Below the pieces are notes generated by a model. The model saw only the letters and a program-made list of their open reading frames with translations, was not told the DNA's origin and made no database searches. From an uncultured Bacteroidales bacterium (GTDB taxonomy: Bacteria; Bacteroidota; Bacteroidia; Bacteroidales; Bacteroidaceae): a stretch of 47,513 nucleotides of DNA. The position numbers and the translations under genes were made by a program. Where the stretch lies: NCBI GenBank assembly GCA_947303715.1, contig CAMYYY010000018.1, positions 1 to 47,513 on the forward strand, written 5' to 3'. Positions 1 to 8,229 of this stretch are shown in pieces. Numbering within the stretch: position 1 is the stretch's first letter; each line of letters opens with the position of its first letter.

Positions 1-89
1 CAACCTATGGCAGGGTTAAAGTAAAAACCATTCAACTTTTTCTAGGGAAGTACAATCGCGCGAGAGATAGCTACGGATAGCAAGTCACA

Positions 90-148
90 TTGACAAAAAA
101 TAATGTATTATCTTTGCACCAGAAATGCTAAGATAGGCTGCGATTCGG
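90..148 (+). repeat. Decayed copy of the promoter-bearing repeat, no gene downstream
   Basis: A -7-like TATCTTTGC lies at 109-117 and is followed by AGATAGGCTGCGATTCGG (131-148). The inverted pair TATCTTT/AAGATA and the AGRTAGGCTGC block also occur at 6.7, 8.1 and 45.7 kb upstream of genes. CGCTGCGATTCGG is repeated again at 166-178. No plausible open frame follows on the plus strand. A TTG at 90-92 is too close to be a good -33 element. It may be a relic or may start a short RNA; I cannot tell which. The rest of 1-225 shows nothing I recognise. Confidence 0.4.
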
Positions 149-225
149 TAAAGAAAAAGCGCGCGCGCTGCGATTCGGCCTTATCTGCGCAGGCTTAGAC
201 GGCACTGGCTGCTCCTAGGCAGGCG

Positions 226-256
226 GAAAAAAAGAGACGCGGCAGGCCGCGTCTCT
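226..256 (-). terminator. Rho-independent terminator of the M16 peptidase gene
   Basis: A perfect 10-bp stem, AGAGACGCGG (233-242) with CCGCGTCTCT (247-256), closes a CAGG loop. Read on the minus strand it runs straight into seven T residues. It lies about 75 bp past the stop codon of the minus-strand peptidase gene. Confidence 0.85.
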
Positions 257-329
257 ACAGGGGGGAGCTGAAGCTGTTGTGTAATCGCTAAAGAAGCGTT
301 CTTTGAAATACTGGATTGAGCTTCAGTTT

Positions 330-3233
330 TTAGTAGCCGAAGATTTCCTCGGTGGTGAGGCGGACGATGCGGCCCCAGCGGGCGAGGGCGTCCATGTCGA
401 GCTGGCTCTCATCGCCCAGCACGCAGGTGTAGTAGCTGCGGCTCTTGAGGTTCTGCTGCTGGTAGCGGGTGACGTCGGCAAGCGTCATGTCCTGTACCTT
501 ATTGAAGACGTCGCGGCGGATGTCGGTATTGAGGCCAACGTCCTGCAGGCTCTCCCAGTAGCGGAGGACTCGCTGGCCCGTGAAGCGCTGGGTGCGCAGC
601 TGGGCGAGAAGTCCCTCCTTGGCGATGTTGAAGGCGGCCTCTGAGACGGGCATGTTGTCCGTAATCTCGTCGAAGTGGGTGAGGGCATCGATGACCTTAT
701 CGTTCTGGGTGATGATGAAGCGTCCGAAGAGCTCAGTCTCATCCTTCTGCCTGGGCTCGACATCGTCGGCCGAGGCGCTGTAGGCCAGGCCGCGTGCCTC
801 GCGCATCTCCTGGAAGACGATGCCGTTCATGCCGTTGCCGAAGTATTCGTTGAAGAGTTGGACGGAGGGGTGCTTGGCAAGGTCGAAGGGCGTGCCGAGG
901 TTGGTGATGCCGTAGAGATAGGTGTTGTTGGCGATGAAGGGGGCAACGAAAACCACGTTTTCATCGGTCTTCTGGTAGGGAGCGGGCTGGTTGGCGGGTA
1001 CGGCAGCGGTGCCGGCGTGGTGGTTCTCGGCAATCAGTCGGAAGGCTTCGTCGGAGGTGGCAGGGCCGTAGTAGACGACGTGGTGCTGCATGCCGGCAAG
1101 GGCGCGCAGGTGGTCGGTGAGCTGGCGTCCGTCGAGGGCCATGACCTCGTCGTTGGAGAGGGTGCGGGTGGCAGGGCTGCCAGGGCCGTAGAGGACGTAC
1201 TGGCGCAGGGCGGTGAAGTTGGCACGCTGGTCGGTCTTGTTGACCATACGGCCGCGGATCATGTCGGCCTTGAAGGCGGCGAGGACGTCGTCGTCAGGCA
1301 GCATGTCGGCCACGAAGTGCTCCACGAGCTTGAGTGCCTGGGGCATGTACTCCTGCAGACCGCTGATGGAGAGGGTGGTGCGACGGTCGGCCACGCGGAA
1401 CGACATGCTGCAGGCGATGTTGTAGAGGGCCTGCTTCAGCTGGGCTGCCGTCATGTCGGAGGTGCCGAGGTAGTCGGCATAGCCAGCAGCGGTAACCAGC
1501 AGCGGATCGGCAAAGTCGCCGAACTCCCAGACGTACTGCACGTTGAAGATGTCGTTCACGTCGTTCTGCTTGTAGAGGGCGTCCATGCCGTCGACCTTGC
1601 CCTTGGTGAGCTCCTTGGCGAAGTCGACATAGACGGGCTCGATGGGGGCGACGGTGGTGTTCTGAACCTCGGCCAGGAAGGCGCTGACGGTGTCGCGGTT
1701 GGTGAAGATGGGGGTGATGGCAGGCTTCTCGATGGTCTTACGGTCGGTATCGACACCCTGCAGCTTATAGATGAGGGTGTAGCTCTCAGGCTTCAGGTAG
1801 CGGTTGGCGAAGGCCATGACGTCGTCCTTGGTGTAGGCGGCCATACGGTCGTAGTAGCTGACAGCATCCTTCCAGTCCTGACCGTTGACGAAGGCATCGA
1901 CGAACTGGCTGACGCGGCTGCGGTTCTGCTCGAGGCCGCGCTGCTGGTCGAGCTTCTTGTTGGCGGCGATGGCGTGGAGCAGGCTCTCGTCAAACTCGCC
2001 CTTGCGCAGCTTCTCCACCTCGCCCAGCAGCAGGTCGCGGGCTTCGTCGAGCGTCTGGCCTTCCTTGGGATAGGCAATCATCAGGAAGGCGGTATAGTCG
2101 CTGAGGGTGTAGGGGAAGCACTGGGCAGCCAGCACACGCTGCTGCTGCATGAGGTCGAGGTCGATGAGTCCGGCCTGGCCGTTGTAGAGCAGCTCGCCCA
2201 GCAGTTCCACCATGGGGGCATCCTTGTCGCCTCCGCCGGGCATGCGCCAGCCCATCCAGAGGTTCTCGGCCTGCTGGCCCACGACGGTCTTGACGACGGG
2301 GGCGGTAATCTCCTTCTCAGGCGCGAAGGTGGGACGGACGATGTTCTCGTTGGGCTGCATGTCGCCGAAGTAGCGGTCGATGATGCGGATGACCTTGTCG
2401 GGGTTGAAGTCGCCGCTCATGCAGATGGCGATGTTGTTGGGCACGTACCAGTTGCTGAAGTGATTCTTGATGTTGACGATGCTGGGGTTCTTCAGGTGGT
2501 CCTGCGTGCCGATGATGCTCTGCTTGCCGTAGGGATGGTTGCGGAAGAGGCCGGCGAAAAGGCTGTCGATAGCCTTCTCCTGGTCGTCGGCCATGCTGAT
2601 GTTCTTTTCCTCATAGACGGCCTCGAGCTCCGTATGGAAGCCGCGGATGACCATGTTCTTGAAACGGTCGCTCTGCACCTTCGCCCAGTTCTCAACCTGG
2701 TTCGAGGGGATGTCCTCGGTGTAGCAGGTGACGTCGTACGAGGTGTAGGCGTTGGTGCCCTCGGCGCCGATGGCAGCCATCAGCTTGTCGTACTCGTTGG
2801 GGATGGCAATCTTGCTGGCCTCGTAGCTGATGCTGTCGATCTGGTGATAGATGGCGCGACGGCGCTCAGGGTCGGTGGTCTTGCGATAGACCTCGTAGAG
2901 ATCGGTAATCTGGTCGAGCAGGGGGCGCTCAGCCTCGTAGTTCTGGGTGCCGAAGTGGGTGGTGCCCTTGAACATCAAGTGCTCCAGATAGTGGCTCAGG
3001 CCGGTGGTCTCGGCAGGGTCGTTCTTGCCGCCCACGCGGACGGGGATGTGAGCCTGGATGCGAGGGGCATCCTTGTTGACGGTCAGATAGACCTTCAGGC
3101 CATTGTCGAGGGTGTAGATGCGGGCCTTCATCGGGTCGCCCGCTACCGTTTCGTAGGAATACTTCTTCCCACACGATGCCACCAGCAGCATTCCAGCCAG
3201 TAGCAGCGAAAAACGCAGAATTGACTTTTTCAT
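330..3233 (-). CDS. M16 family (pitrilysin-like) zinc peptidase, lipoprotein
   Basis: This 967-residue protein is a tandem two-half M16 metallopeptidase. The N terminus is a lipoprotein signal with lipobox LVASC, so Cys21 would be lipidated and the enzyme held in the envelope. The inverted zinc motif is H81-Y-L-E-H85, and the downstream ELEAVYEEKN stretch supplies the usual third zinc ligand. The C-terminal half keeps the M16 fold signature around EMREARGLAYS but has no HxxEH, as is normal for the inactive half of two-domain M16 enzymes. The likely role is degradation of peptides in the periplasm or at the outer membrane; the substrate is unknown. No clear promoter is visible, and the gene ends at a strong terminator. 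The family call is firm. Confidence 0.93.
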   Translation of the reverse strand: MKKSILRFSLLLAGMLLVASCGKKYSYETVAGDPMKARIYTLDNGLKVYLTVNKDAPRIQAHIPVRVGGKNDPAETTGLSHYLEHLMFKGTTHFGTQNYEAERPLLDQITDLYEVYRKTTDPERRRAIYHQIDSISYEASKIAIPNEYDKLMAAIGAEGTNAYTSYDVTCYTEDIPSNQVENWAKVQSDRFKNMVIRGFHTELEAVYEEKNISMADDQEKAIDSLFAGLFRNHPYGKQSIIGTQDHLKNPSIVNIKNHFSNWYVPNNIAICMSGDFNPDKVIRIIDRYFGDMQPNENIVRPTFAPEKEITAPVVKTVVGQQAENLWMGWRMPGGGDKDAPMVELLGELLYNGQAGLIDLDLMQQQRVLAAQCFPYTLSDYTAFLMIAYPKEGQTLDEARDLLLGEVEKLRKGEFDESLLHAIAANKKLDQQRGLEQNRSRVSQFVDAFVNGQDWKDAVSYYDRMAAYTKDDVMAFANRYLKPESYTLIYKLQGVDTDRKTIEKPAITPIFTNRDTVSAFLAEVQNTTVAPIEPVYVDFAKELTKGKVDGMDALYKQNDVNDIFNVQYVWEFGDFADPLLVTAAGYADYLGTSDMTAAQLKQALYNIACSMSFRVADRRTTLSISGLQEYMPQALKLVEHFVADMLPDDDVLAAFKADMIRGRMVNKTDQRANFTALRQYVLYGPGSPATRTLSNDEVMALDGRQLTDHLRALAGMQHHVVYYGPATSDEAFRLIAENHHAGTAAVPANQPAPYQKTDENVVFVAPFIANNTYLYGITNLGTPFDLAKHPSVQLFNEYFGNGMNGIVFQEMREARGLAYSASADDVEPRQKDETELFGRFIITQNDKVIDALTHFDEITDNMPVSEAAFNIAKEGLLAQLRTQRFTGQRVLRYWESLQDVGLNTDIRRDVFNKVQDMTLADVTRYQQQNLKSRSYYTCVLGDESQLDMDALARWGRIVRLTTEEIFGY

Positions 3234-3282
3234 TTCTTCAGTCTAAATAATTATAAATGAATGATATGGTTTAATTTTAAAT

Positions 3283-3310
3283 CCTCAATCCTCAATTTTC
3301 AATTTTCAAT
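3283..3310. repeat. 7-bp tandem repeat (CCTCAAT / TTTCAAT)
   Basis: There are four contiguous heptamers: CCTCAAT, CCTCAAT, TTTCAAT, TTTCAAT. The last codons and the stop codon of the Nudix gene (K-I-E-N-stop) are written in this repeat, which therefore overlaps its 3' end. Confidence 0.75.
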
Positions 3311-3807
3311 CTCAAGAATCTCTCAACGGCACAGGCTATGGAGCGGAGGCCGAAGTCGGCAGGACGGACGTCGCTGAGCGGCAGCCAGCAGATGGCCTCC
3401 ACATCGTCGTGAGCCGCAAGGGGGGCTCCCTCCGGCAGCGTGCAGCGGAAGAAACAATCCGTCGTGGGCACAACCACGTCGCCCCATTCGTAGCGGTTGG
3501 GGAGCGAGAAGAGGTAGCGGCACGAAGCGGGCGTGCAGCCCAGCTCCTCCGTCAGCTCGCGGCAGACAGCCTGCTCCAGCGTCTCGTCAGGGTCCACAAA
3601 GCCTCCAGGCAGGTCGAGGGTTCCACGTGCAGGCTCCTTGGCACGACGGCAGACCAGCAGCCGCCCCTGTGCATCGACGATGAAGCCTGCGACGGCAGCC
3701 GAAGCGTTCTGGAACAGCTCGAAGCCGCAGTCGGCACAACGACGTGAACGCACACCACTCACCTCAAACCTGCTGCTGCCGCAAAGCGGGCAGAAACGAT
3801 AGGGCAT
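3292..3807 (-). CDS. Nudix hydrolase with N-terminal zinc ribbon (NudC-like)
   Basis: The protein has 171 residues from the chosen ATG (MPYRFCPLCG). The open frame extends 12 codons further upstream, but starting here puts the zinc ribbon at the N terminus as in relatives. Two CxxC pairs (CPLC and CADC) form a zinc ribbon in the first 30 residues. The Nudix box GX5EX7REUXEEXGU is complete: a G before FVDPD, the E, then RELTEELG. Such proteins hydrolyse nucleoside diphosphates linked to another moiety, with NADH pyrophosphatases having a similar ribbon; the substrate cannot be read from sequence. The stop codon lies in a 7-bp repeat, and another 7-bp repeat lies just upstream, between this gene and tRNA-Arg. 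Confidence 0.88.
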   Translation of the reverse strand: MPYRFCPLCGSSRFEVSGVRSRRCADCGFELFQNASAAVAGFIVDAQGRLLVCRRAKEPARGTLDLPGGFVDPDETLEQAVCRELTEELGCTPASCRYLFSLPNRYEWGDVVVPTTDCFFRCTLPEGAPLAAHDDVEAICWLPLSDVRPADFGLRSIACAVERFLRLKIEN

Positions 3808-3853
3808 AAGAAAATGAAAGGATGCGTCAGCCAACGGGAACAAGTCTTGATTC

Positions 3854-3888
3854 TTAACTATGAACTGTGAACTATGAACTATGCACTA
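3854..3888. repeat. 7-bp tandem repeat (TGAACTA)
   Basis: Five contiguous heptamers are seen: TTAACTA, TGAACTG, TGAACTA, TGAACTA, TGCACTA. The array fills the gap between the Nudix gene and tRNA-Arg. The unit differs from the other heptamer arrays in the window. Confidence 0.75.
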
Positions 3889-3894
3889 ACTTCG

Positions 3895-3966
3895 TAGCTC
3901 CACCGGGAATCGAACCCGGATCAAAGGTTTAGGAAACCTCCGTTCTATCCATTGAACTATAGAGCC
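3895..3966 (-). tRNA. tRNA-Arg (anticodon CCT)
   Basis: On the minus strand the sequence folds as a cloverleaf. The acceptor is GGCTCTA with TGGAGCT (one G-T pair at the end, one T-G inside), the D stem GTTC/GAAC, the anticodon stem GAGGT/ACCTT with loop TTCCTAA, and the T arm CCGGG-TTCGATT-CCCGG. The anticodon CCT reads AGG codons. The discriminator base is A and no CCA is encoded. Confidence 0.9.
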
Positions 3967-3981
3967 CACGCGAAATCGGCC

Positions 3982-4013
3982 GCGAAGGTAGTGACAGCGG
4001 GACTAAAAAGCAA
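3982..4013 (-). promoter_or_regulatory. Promoter of tRNA-Arg
   Basis: On the minus strand the -7 box is TACCTTCGC (3990 to 3982). A TTG -33 element lies at 4013-4011, separated by 20 bp, which fits the Bacteroidetes primary sigma consensus. The tRNA starts about 15 bp downstream. Confidence 0.65.
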
Positions 4014-4117
4014 GGTTTTTTCGCAAATAAAAGTTAAAAGGCCTCTAACGGATTAAACAAAGTAACGTCAGAGTCGTCAAAACAAAACTATAAAAAAGGA
4101 AAAAAGAGTAAAAAAGC

Positions 4118-6676
4118 ATGAAGCGATTCGTCTGGCTGGCCATACTGGTGGCGTGTCTTCCTCAAGCCGTGTTGGCTCAGGGTACAGTAAAGGGTAAAGT
4201 GATTGATTCGGAAACGAAAGAAGCGCTCAGTTTTGTGAACATTGCCGTCAGCCCCAAGGGCAGCCGAGAAATCGCAGGAGGCGTCGCTACCGACTTGGAC
4301 GGCGGTTTCGTGGTGGAAGGCCTGAAGTTCGGCTCCTACACGCTGACGGTCTCGTTCGTAGGCTACAAGACCACTACGCGCGAGTTCAGCGTCAGCCGCG
4401 CCAATCCCACGGCCCAGCTCCGTTCCATCCAGCTGAGCGAGGATGCCCAGGCGCTGAAGGAGGTGGAGATTACGGGTATCCGCTCGCAGATGAAATTCGA
4501 GATTGACAAGAAGGTGTTCAATGTCGACCAGGCCATTGCTGCTGCCGGCGGCTCGGCTTCCGAACTGCTGGAGAACATCCCCTCGGTGGAGGTGGATAAC
4601 GAGGGAACCGTCAGCCTGCGCGGCTCGGAGAGCGTCACCGTCTGGATCAACGGCAAGGCGCAGGGCCTGAACAGCGACAATCAGGGCTCCATCCTCGAAC
4701 AGATTCCCGCCGAGAGCATCGAGCGCATCGAGGTCATCACCAACCCCTCGGCGAAGTACAGCCCTGAGGGTACCGTCGGCATCATCAACATCGTGCTGAA
4801 GCGCGACAGGAAAGCGGGCTATTACGGCAGCCTGCAAATCGGCTCAGGCATCATCCAGAGCGGCGACGACTTCGACTGGGGTGGGGGACGCGTGGGCGCC
4901 AACATCAACTACAGCAGCGGCATCCTCGACGCCTACGCGCAGGTCAACGACCGAAGCCATCGCAACATCGGCTTCAACAACAGCTATCGCGAGAACCTCG
5001 ACGGCAACGGCAACGCCCTCTCCTACCTCGACCAAACGGGCCGCAACCGCTCCACAGGCAATAACCTGTTCGGCCGTGCCGGCCTGACGTGGCACCCTAC
5101 GGAGAACGACGACATCTCGTTCAGCTTCATGGGCATGAAGGGCGGACGCAACAGCCAGAACACCATCGACTACATCAGCCGTTACGGCACACGCGACAAC
5201 GAGGGCTCGCTCATCTACGATCGCGACCGAATCACCACAGGCGGCGATGATTCCCACATGCTCAACCTCCAGGCTGGCTACAAACACCTCTGGAGCACCG
5301 ATCACTTCCTCGACCTCACCGTCAGCCGCGGGCAGTGGCAGAGCGACAACCATAATGTCTACGACCAGACCACCCGCTTCCCCGATCGTACCGTCACCTC
5401 CTATCAGGACCAGAATTCCCTCATCCGCAACAACAGCTGGGAGGCACAGGCCGACTATGAGAACAAGCTCACTGAGAAGAGCAAGATAGAGGCAGGCTAC
5501 AAGGGCAACTTCAATCGCGAGAACACCCCCATGACTACCTACAGCGACGCCGCCCGTACCCAGGAAATCTACAGCCTCTACAATCGTTTCATCTATAACA
5601 CCACCAACCACGCCTTCTACGGCACCTATAGCGACAAGCTCTGGCAGAAGCTGGGCTACCAGATTGGCTTCCGTGGCGAATGGTATCAGGTGAATGCCCA
5701 CTCCGAGTGGAAGGATGCCGCTGGCAATCTTGTGGAGGGCGAACCGCTGACGAAGAACATCTTCCACCTCTTCCCCAGCGCCTTCCTCAGCTACGAGTTG
5801 CCCAACAACAACGAACTTCAGCTCAACTACACCAATCGTGTGCGCCGTCCTTGGGGGGGTATGCTTAACGACTTCAAGAATATCACCGACTCAACGAACA
5901 TCTCCTTCGGTAACCCTGACCTCAACCCTGAGTATAGTCAGTCGTTTGAGCTTAACTACATGAAGACGTGGGAGAACCATGTGCTCAGCGTCAGCACCTA
6001 CCTGCGTCATAGCGATGACATCATGCAGCGCATCAGCTACCTCGACAACGGCATCATCTACTCCACGAGCGTCAATGTGGCAGCATCCAATGCCGCTGGT
6101 ATGGAGATCGTCAGCAAGAACCGCCTCTGGAGCGCCCTCGACCTCACCTCAACCGTCAACCTCTTCTATTATCAGCAGGATGGCTTCCGCTACACCTATA
6201 CGAATCGTGAGACGGGCCAGCAATATGACGTCACAGGCAATCCCACGAGCAGCTTCTCGTGGAACATGCGCATGATTGCCAGCGTCAAACTGCCTCAGAG
6301 CTGGAGTGGCCAGCTAACGGGTATGTACCGTTCGGGCCGCGCCAATGCACAGGGTTACAGTCAGGCTGGCTATGGTGTCGACCTGGGCATCCGCAAGCAA
6401 TTTGCCGACAACAAGTGGAGCATCGCCATTAATGCCCGCGACCTCCTTGACAGCCGCTCCTGGCGCAACAAGACGTGGGGTGACGGCTTCTATATGGAGA
6501 GCCTCGGACGCAGAGGCGGACGCCGTATCATGGCCACGCTGACCTTTAACTTCGGCAATATGAAGGCCAAGAAGAAAGACCGTGGCGAAGGGGAAGGCGA
6601 AGGCGGCGAAGGCGACAATGACAACGATTCCAACATCGGCGGCGGCTTCGACGATGGCGGCTTCGGCGGAGATTAA
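4118..6676 (+). CDS. TonB-dependent receptor-like outer-membrane beta-barrel protein
   Basis: This 852-residue outer-membrane protein starts with a type I signal peptide cleaved near residue 21 (AVLAQG). Residues about 24-105 form a carboxypeptidase-regulatory-like beta-sandwich domain. Residues about 130-235 form a TonB plug (SASELLENIPSVEV, then SLRGSESVTVWINGKAQ). The rest is a large beta-barrel rich in aromatic residues. After the last barrel strand (LTFNFGN) there is a charged tail of Lys, Glu, Asp and Gly that would face the periplasm, a feature I associate with this receptor subgroup. There is no SusD partner, so it is more likely a general outer-membrane barrel than a polysaccharide-utilisation receptor; its cargo is unknown. 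The gene stands alone, and no convincing promoter was found in the 100 bp upstream. Confidence 0.9.
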   Translation: MKRFVWLAILVACLPQAVLAQGTVKGKVIDSETKEALSFVNIAVSPKGSREIAGGVATDLDGGFVVEGLKFGSYTLTVSFVGYKTTTREFSVSRANPTAQLRSIQLSEDAQALKEVEITGIRSQMKFEIDKKVFNVDQAIAAAGGSASELLENIPSVEVDNEGTVSLRGSESVTVWINGKAQGLNSDNQGSILEQIPAESIERIEVITNPSAKYSPEGTVGIINIVLKRDRKAGYYGSLQIGSGIIQSGDDFDWGGGRVGANINYSSGILDAYAQVNDRSHRNIGFNNSYRENLDGNGNALSYLDQTGRNRSTGNNLFGRAGLTWHPTENDDISFSFMGMKGGRNSQNTIDYISRYGTRDNEGSLIYDRDRITTGGDDSHMLNLQAGYKHLWSTDHFLDLTVSRGQWQSDNHNVYDQTTRFPDRTVTSYQDQNSLIRNNSWEAQADYENKLTEKSKIEAGYKGNFNRENTPMTTYSDAARTQEIYSLYNRFIYNTTNHAFYGTYSDKLWQKLGYQIGFRGEWYQVNAHSEWKDAAGNLVEGEPLTKNIFHLFPSAFLSYELPNNNELQLNYTNRVRRPWGGMLNDFKNITDSTNISFGNPDLNPEYSQSFELNYMKTWENHVLSVSTYLRHSDDIMQRISYLDNGIIYSTSVNVAASNAAGMEIVSKNRLWSALDLTSTVNLFYYQQDGFRYTYTNRETGQQYDVTGNPTSSFSWNMRMIASVKLPQSWSGQLTGMYRSGRANAQGYSQAGYGVDLGIRKQFADNKWSIAINARDLLDSRSWRNKTWGDGFYMESLGRRGGRRIMATLTFNFGNMKAKKKDRGEGEGEGGEGDNDNDSNIGGGFDDGGFGGD

Positions 6677-6699
6677 CGGAAAGAACAGCCCCTTTGTCA

Positions 6700-6797
6700 C
6701 TACCTTTTACCCTGCGGTTTTAGGTAGGCTGCACCTCGGAAATAAAAATAAATCAAATTTTATTTTGTATTTCTCTCGTATTGCACTACCTTTGCAG
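6700..6797 (+). repeat. Promoter-bearing repeat, copy upstream of tRNA-Gln
   Basis: The element begins with a hairpin, CTACCT (6700-6705) with AGGTAG (6722-6727). It continues with AGGTAGGCTGCACCTCGG, an AT-rich block, TTTCTCTC in the spacer, and the promoter box TACCTTTGC. The same order of parts is found at 8108-8203 and 45711-45796. Confidence 0.7.
6764..6795 (+). promoter_or_regulatory. Promoter of tRNA-Gln
   Basis: A -33 TTTG (6764-6767) and a -7 TACCTTTGC (6787-6795) are separated by 19 bp. The tRNA starts 18 bp after the -7 box. The spacer carries the CTCTCG block shared with three other promoters in this window. Confidence 0.75.
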
Positions 6798-6812
6798 CGG
6801 TTTTTGTGGCAT

Positions 6813-6883
6813 TGTCCTTTGGTGTAATGGCAGCACAACAGGTTTTGGTTCTGTTTGTAGAGGTTCGAATCCTCTAAGGACAA
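6813..6883 (+). tRNA. tRNA-Gln (anticodon TTG)
   Basis: The acceptor TGTCCTT pairs perfectly with AAGGACA (6876-6882). The anticodon loop is TTTTGGT or TTTGGTT with anticodon TTG, and the T arm is built on GAGG-TTCGAAT-CCTC. The discriminator is A and no CCA is encoded. The convergent glycosyltransferase gene ends 2 bp after the tRNA on the opposite strand. Confidence 0.9.
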
Positions 6884-6884
6884 C

Positions 6885-8024
6885 TTACGAAAGCAATCCG
6901 TACAACGCTTGGGTCAGATGGGTCCAAGCGTATTTCTTTTTCTCTTGGGCGGCAGCTTGGGTGAATGCGGATTCGCGATTGTTGGCGTAGAAATCGAGGA
7001 GAGCGTCAGCAATGGAGGCTGGGAGAGGGGGCACGACATAGCCTACGACACCATGCGGAACGATTTCCGCCAAGCCGCCGACGTTTGTCACCAGCATGGG
7101 CTTGCAGAAGTGGTAGGCTATCTGGGTGACGCCGCTCTGCGTGGCTGACTTGTAGGGTTGGCAGACGATGTCAGCGGCGCTGAAATAGAGGTTGACCTGC
7201 GCGTCAGGAATGAAAAGATTGTGGAGCACCACGCGCTCAGCCAAACCCAACTCCTGAATTTTGTCGCGATAAGGCTGCTCGTCATCGTAGAACTCACCAG
7301 CAATAACCAAGCGCACACCCGCTTCAGCCAGACGGGCATCGGCAAGCGCCTCCAACAGAAGGTCAAGACCTTTATAGGCTCGAATAAGTCCAAAGAACAG
7401 CACATAAGGAGATTGTTCGTCCAACCCTAAGGCACGACGGGCATCGGCTTTTGGCAGCAATTGGCCATAATGGTCGTAGAGGGGGTGAGGAGTGACGGCT
7501 ATACTTTTAGGGTGAACGGTTTGTTCACTATATTTCAGAATCTTCTTTACGTCATCCGCTACGGATTGCGAGAGGGTGATGAAACCATCCATCCGACGGA
7601 CGAAATAGGGCGGAAAGAGCTTATCCAGCAGATTGGGCTCGTGGGGAATCAGGTTATGGATGAGCCCAATGCGCTTGACATTCTTGCCCAGCCGGGCGGC
7701 AATGGTTCCAAAGCAGGGTGCCATGAACGACATCCAATAGGCAAAGATGACGACATCGGGGTGTTCTCGCCGAATCTCCCTTCGTGCCTTCAGCCAGCTG
7801 AAGGGATTGATGGAACTGAAGCGCCGACGGATGACGAGCCCCTCAGGGGCAGGGTCGGTGGAGAACTGCGTCTTGCCAGGAAAAAGCAGCGAGGGATATT
7901 GCAGGGTAAAGGTGTAAAGCTTCACATCGTGCCCCTCCTCGATCAGCTGGTGAGCCAGACGTTCACTAAAGGCAGCTATGCCTCCACGAAAAGGCCACGC
8001 AGGGCCGACAATAACGAACTTCAT
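6885..8024 (-). CDS. GT4 family glycosyltransferase
   Basis: This 379-residue protein has two Rossmann-like halves of the GT-B fold. The N-terminal half opens with MKFVIVGPAWPFRGGIAAF, the glycine loop typical of GT4 enzymes. The C-terminal half has the donor-binding region: YVLFFGLIRAYKGLDLLLEA, RLVIAGEFY, and the acidic stretch PYKSATQSGVTQIAYHFCKPM ending in TNVGGLAEI. It probably moves a sugar from a nucleotide donor onto a surface glycan or lipid acceptor; neither can be named. The gene is a single transcription unit with its own promoter at 8048-8080, divergent from the YfhO-like gene. Polysaccharide genes follow at 13-20 kb, but it is not part of that operon. Confidence 0.88.
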   Translation of the reverse strand: MKFVIVGPAWPFRGGIAAFSERLAHQLIEEGHDVKLYTFTLQYPSLLFPGKTQFSTDPAPEGLVIRRRFSSINPFSWLKARREIRREHPDVVIFAYWMSFMAPCFGTIAARLGKNVKRIGLIHNLIPHEPNLLDKLFPPYFVRRMDGFITLSQSVADDVKKILKYSEQTVHPKSIAVTPHPLYDHYGQLLPKADARRALGLDEQSPYVLFFGLIRAYKGLDLLLEALADARLAEAGVRLVIAGEFYDDEQPYRDKIQELGLAERVVLHNLFIPDAQVNLYFSAADIVCQPYKSATQSGVTQIAYHFCKPMLVTNVGGLAEIVPHGVVGYVVPPLPASIADALLDFYANNRESAFTQAAAQEKKKYAWTHLTQALYGLLS

Positions 8025-8047
8025 CTGCTTCTTTTGCTTTTATTGGC

Positions 8048-8080
8048 GCAAAGGTAGGGTGAGCCGAGCGAAAAAACAAA
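8048..8080 (-). promoter_or_regulatory. Promoter of the GT4 gene
   Basis: On the minus strand a -7 TACCTTTGC (8056-8048) follows a -33 TTTG (8080-8077) with a 20-bp spacer. The -33 element lies in the palindrome ACAAATTAATTTGT. Transcription runs away from the YfhO promoter. Confidence 0.7.
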
Positions 8081-8107
8081 TTAATTTGTATTTTTCAAAG
8101 ACGACCC

Positions 8108-8203
8108 CTACCTTTAACGGGGCTTCGCCCGTTTTAGGTAGGCTGCGCCTCGGATAATTGCAAATATATTTGCATTATCTCTCGGCTTGCACTACCTTTG
8201 CAG
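8108..8203 (+). repeat. Promoter-bearing repeat, copy upstream of the YfhO-like gene
   Basis: The element opens with a strong hairpin: CCTACC (8107-8112) with GGTAGG (8137-8142), and inside it AACGGG with CCCGTT. Next come AGGTAGGCTGCGCCTCGG, the 14-bp palindrome GCAAATATATTTGC (8160-8173), ATTATCTCTC, and the -7 box in CACTACCTTTGCAG. The palindrome and the ten bases after it are identical in the copy at 45.75 kb. Confidence 0.75.
8169..8201 (+). promoter_or_regulatory. Promoter of the YfhO-like gene
   Basis: A -33 TTTG (8169-8172) and a -7 TACCTTTGC (8193-8201) are separated by 20 bp. This makes the upstream in-frame start at 8158 impossible for a transcript from this promoter and supports the ATG at 8230. 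Confidence 0.8.
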
Positions 8204-8229
8204 CGTTAATCCTAAAAAATGGTTTCATT

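Noticed and set aside
303..644. 113-codon plus-strand frame at the left edge
   Set aside because: Mostly antisense to the end of the M16 gene, and no promoter is placed for it.
675..3203. 842-codon open frame on the plus strand opposite the M16 peptidase
   Set aside because: It is the antisense frame of a well-supported gene in GC-rich DNA. The translation is a run of Gly, Val, Leu, Asp and Glu without motifs.
4844..5767. 307-codon minus-strand frame inside the TonB-dependent receptor gene
   Set aside because: Low-complexity Val/Ala/Glu/Gly translation antisense to a real gene, with no promoter or ribosome site.
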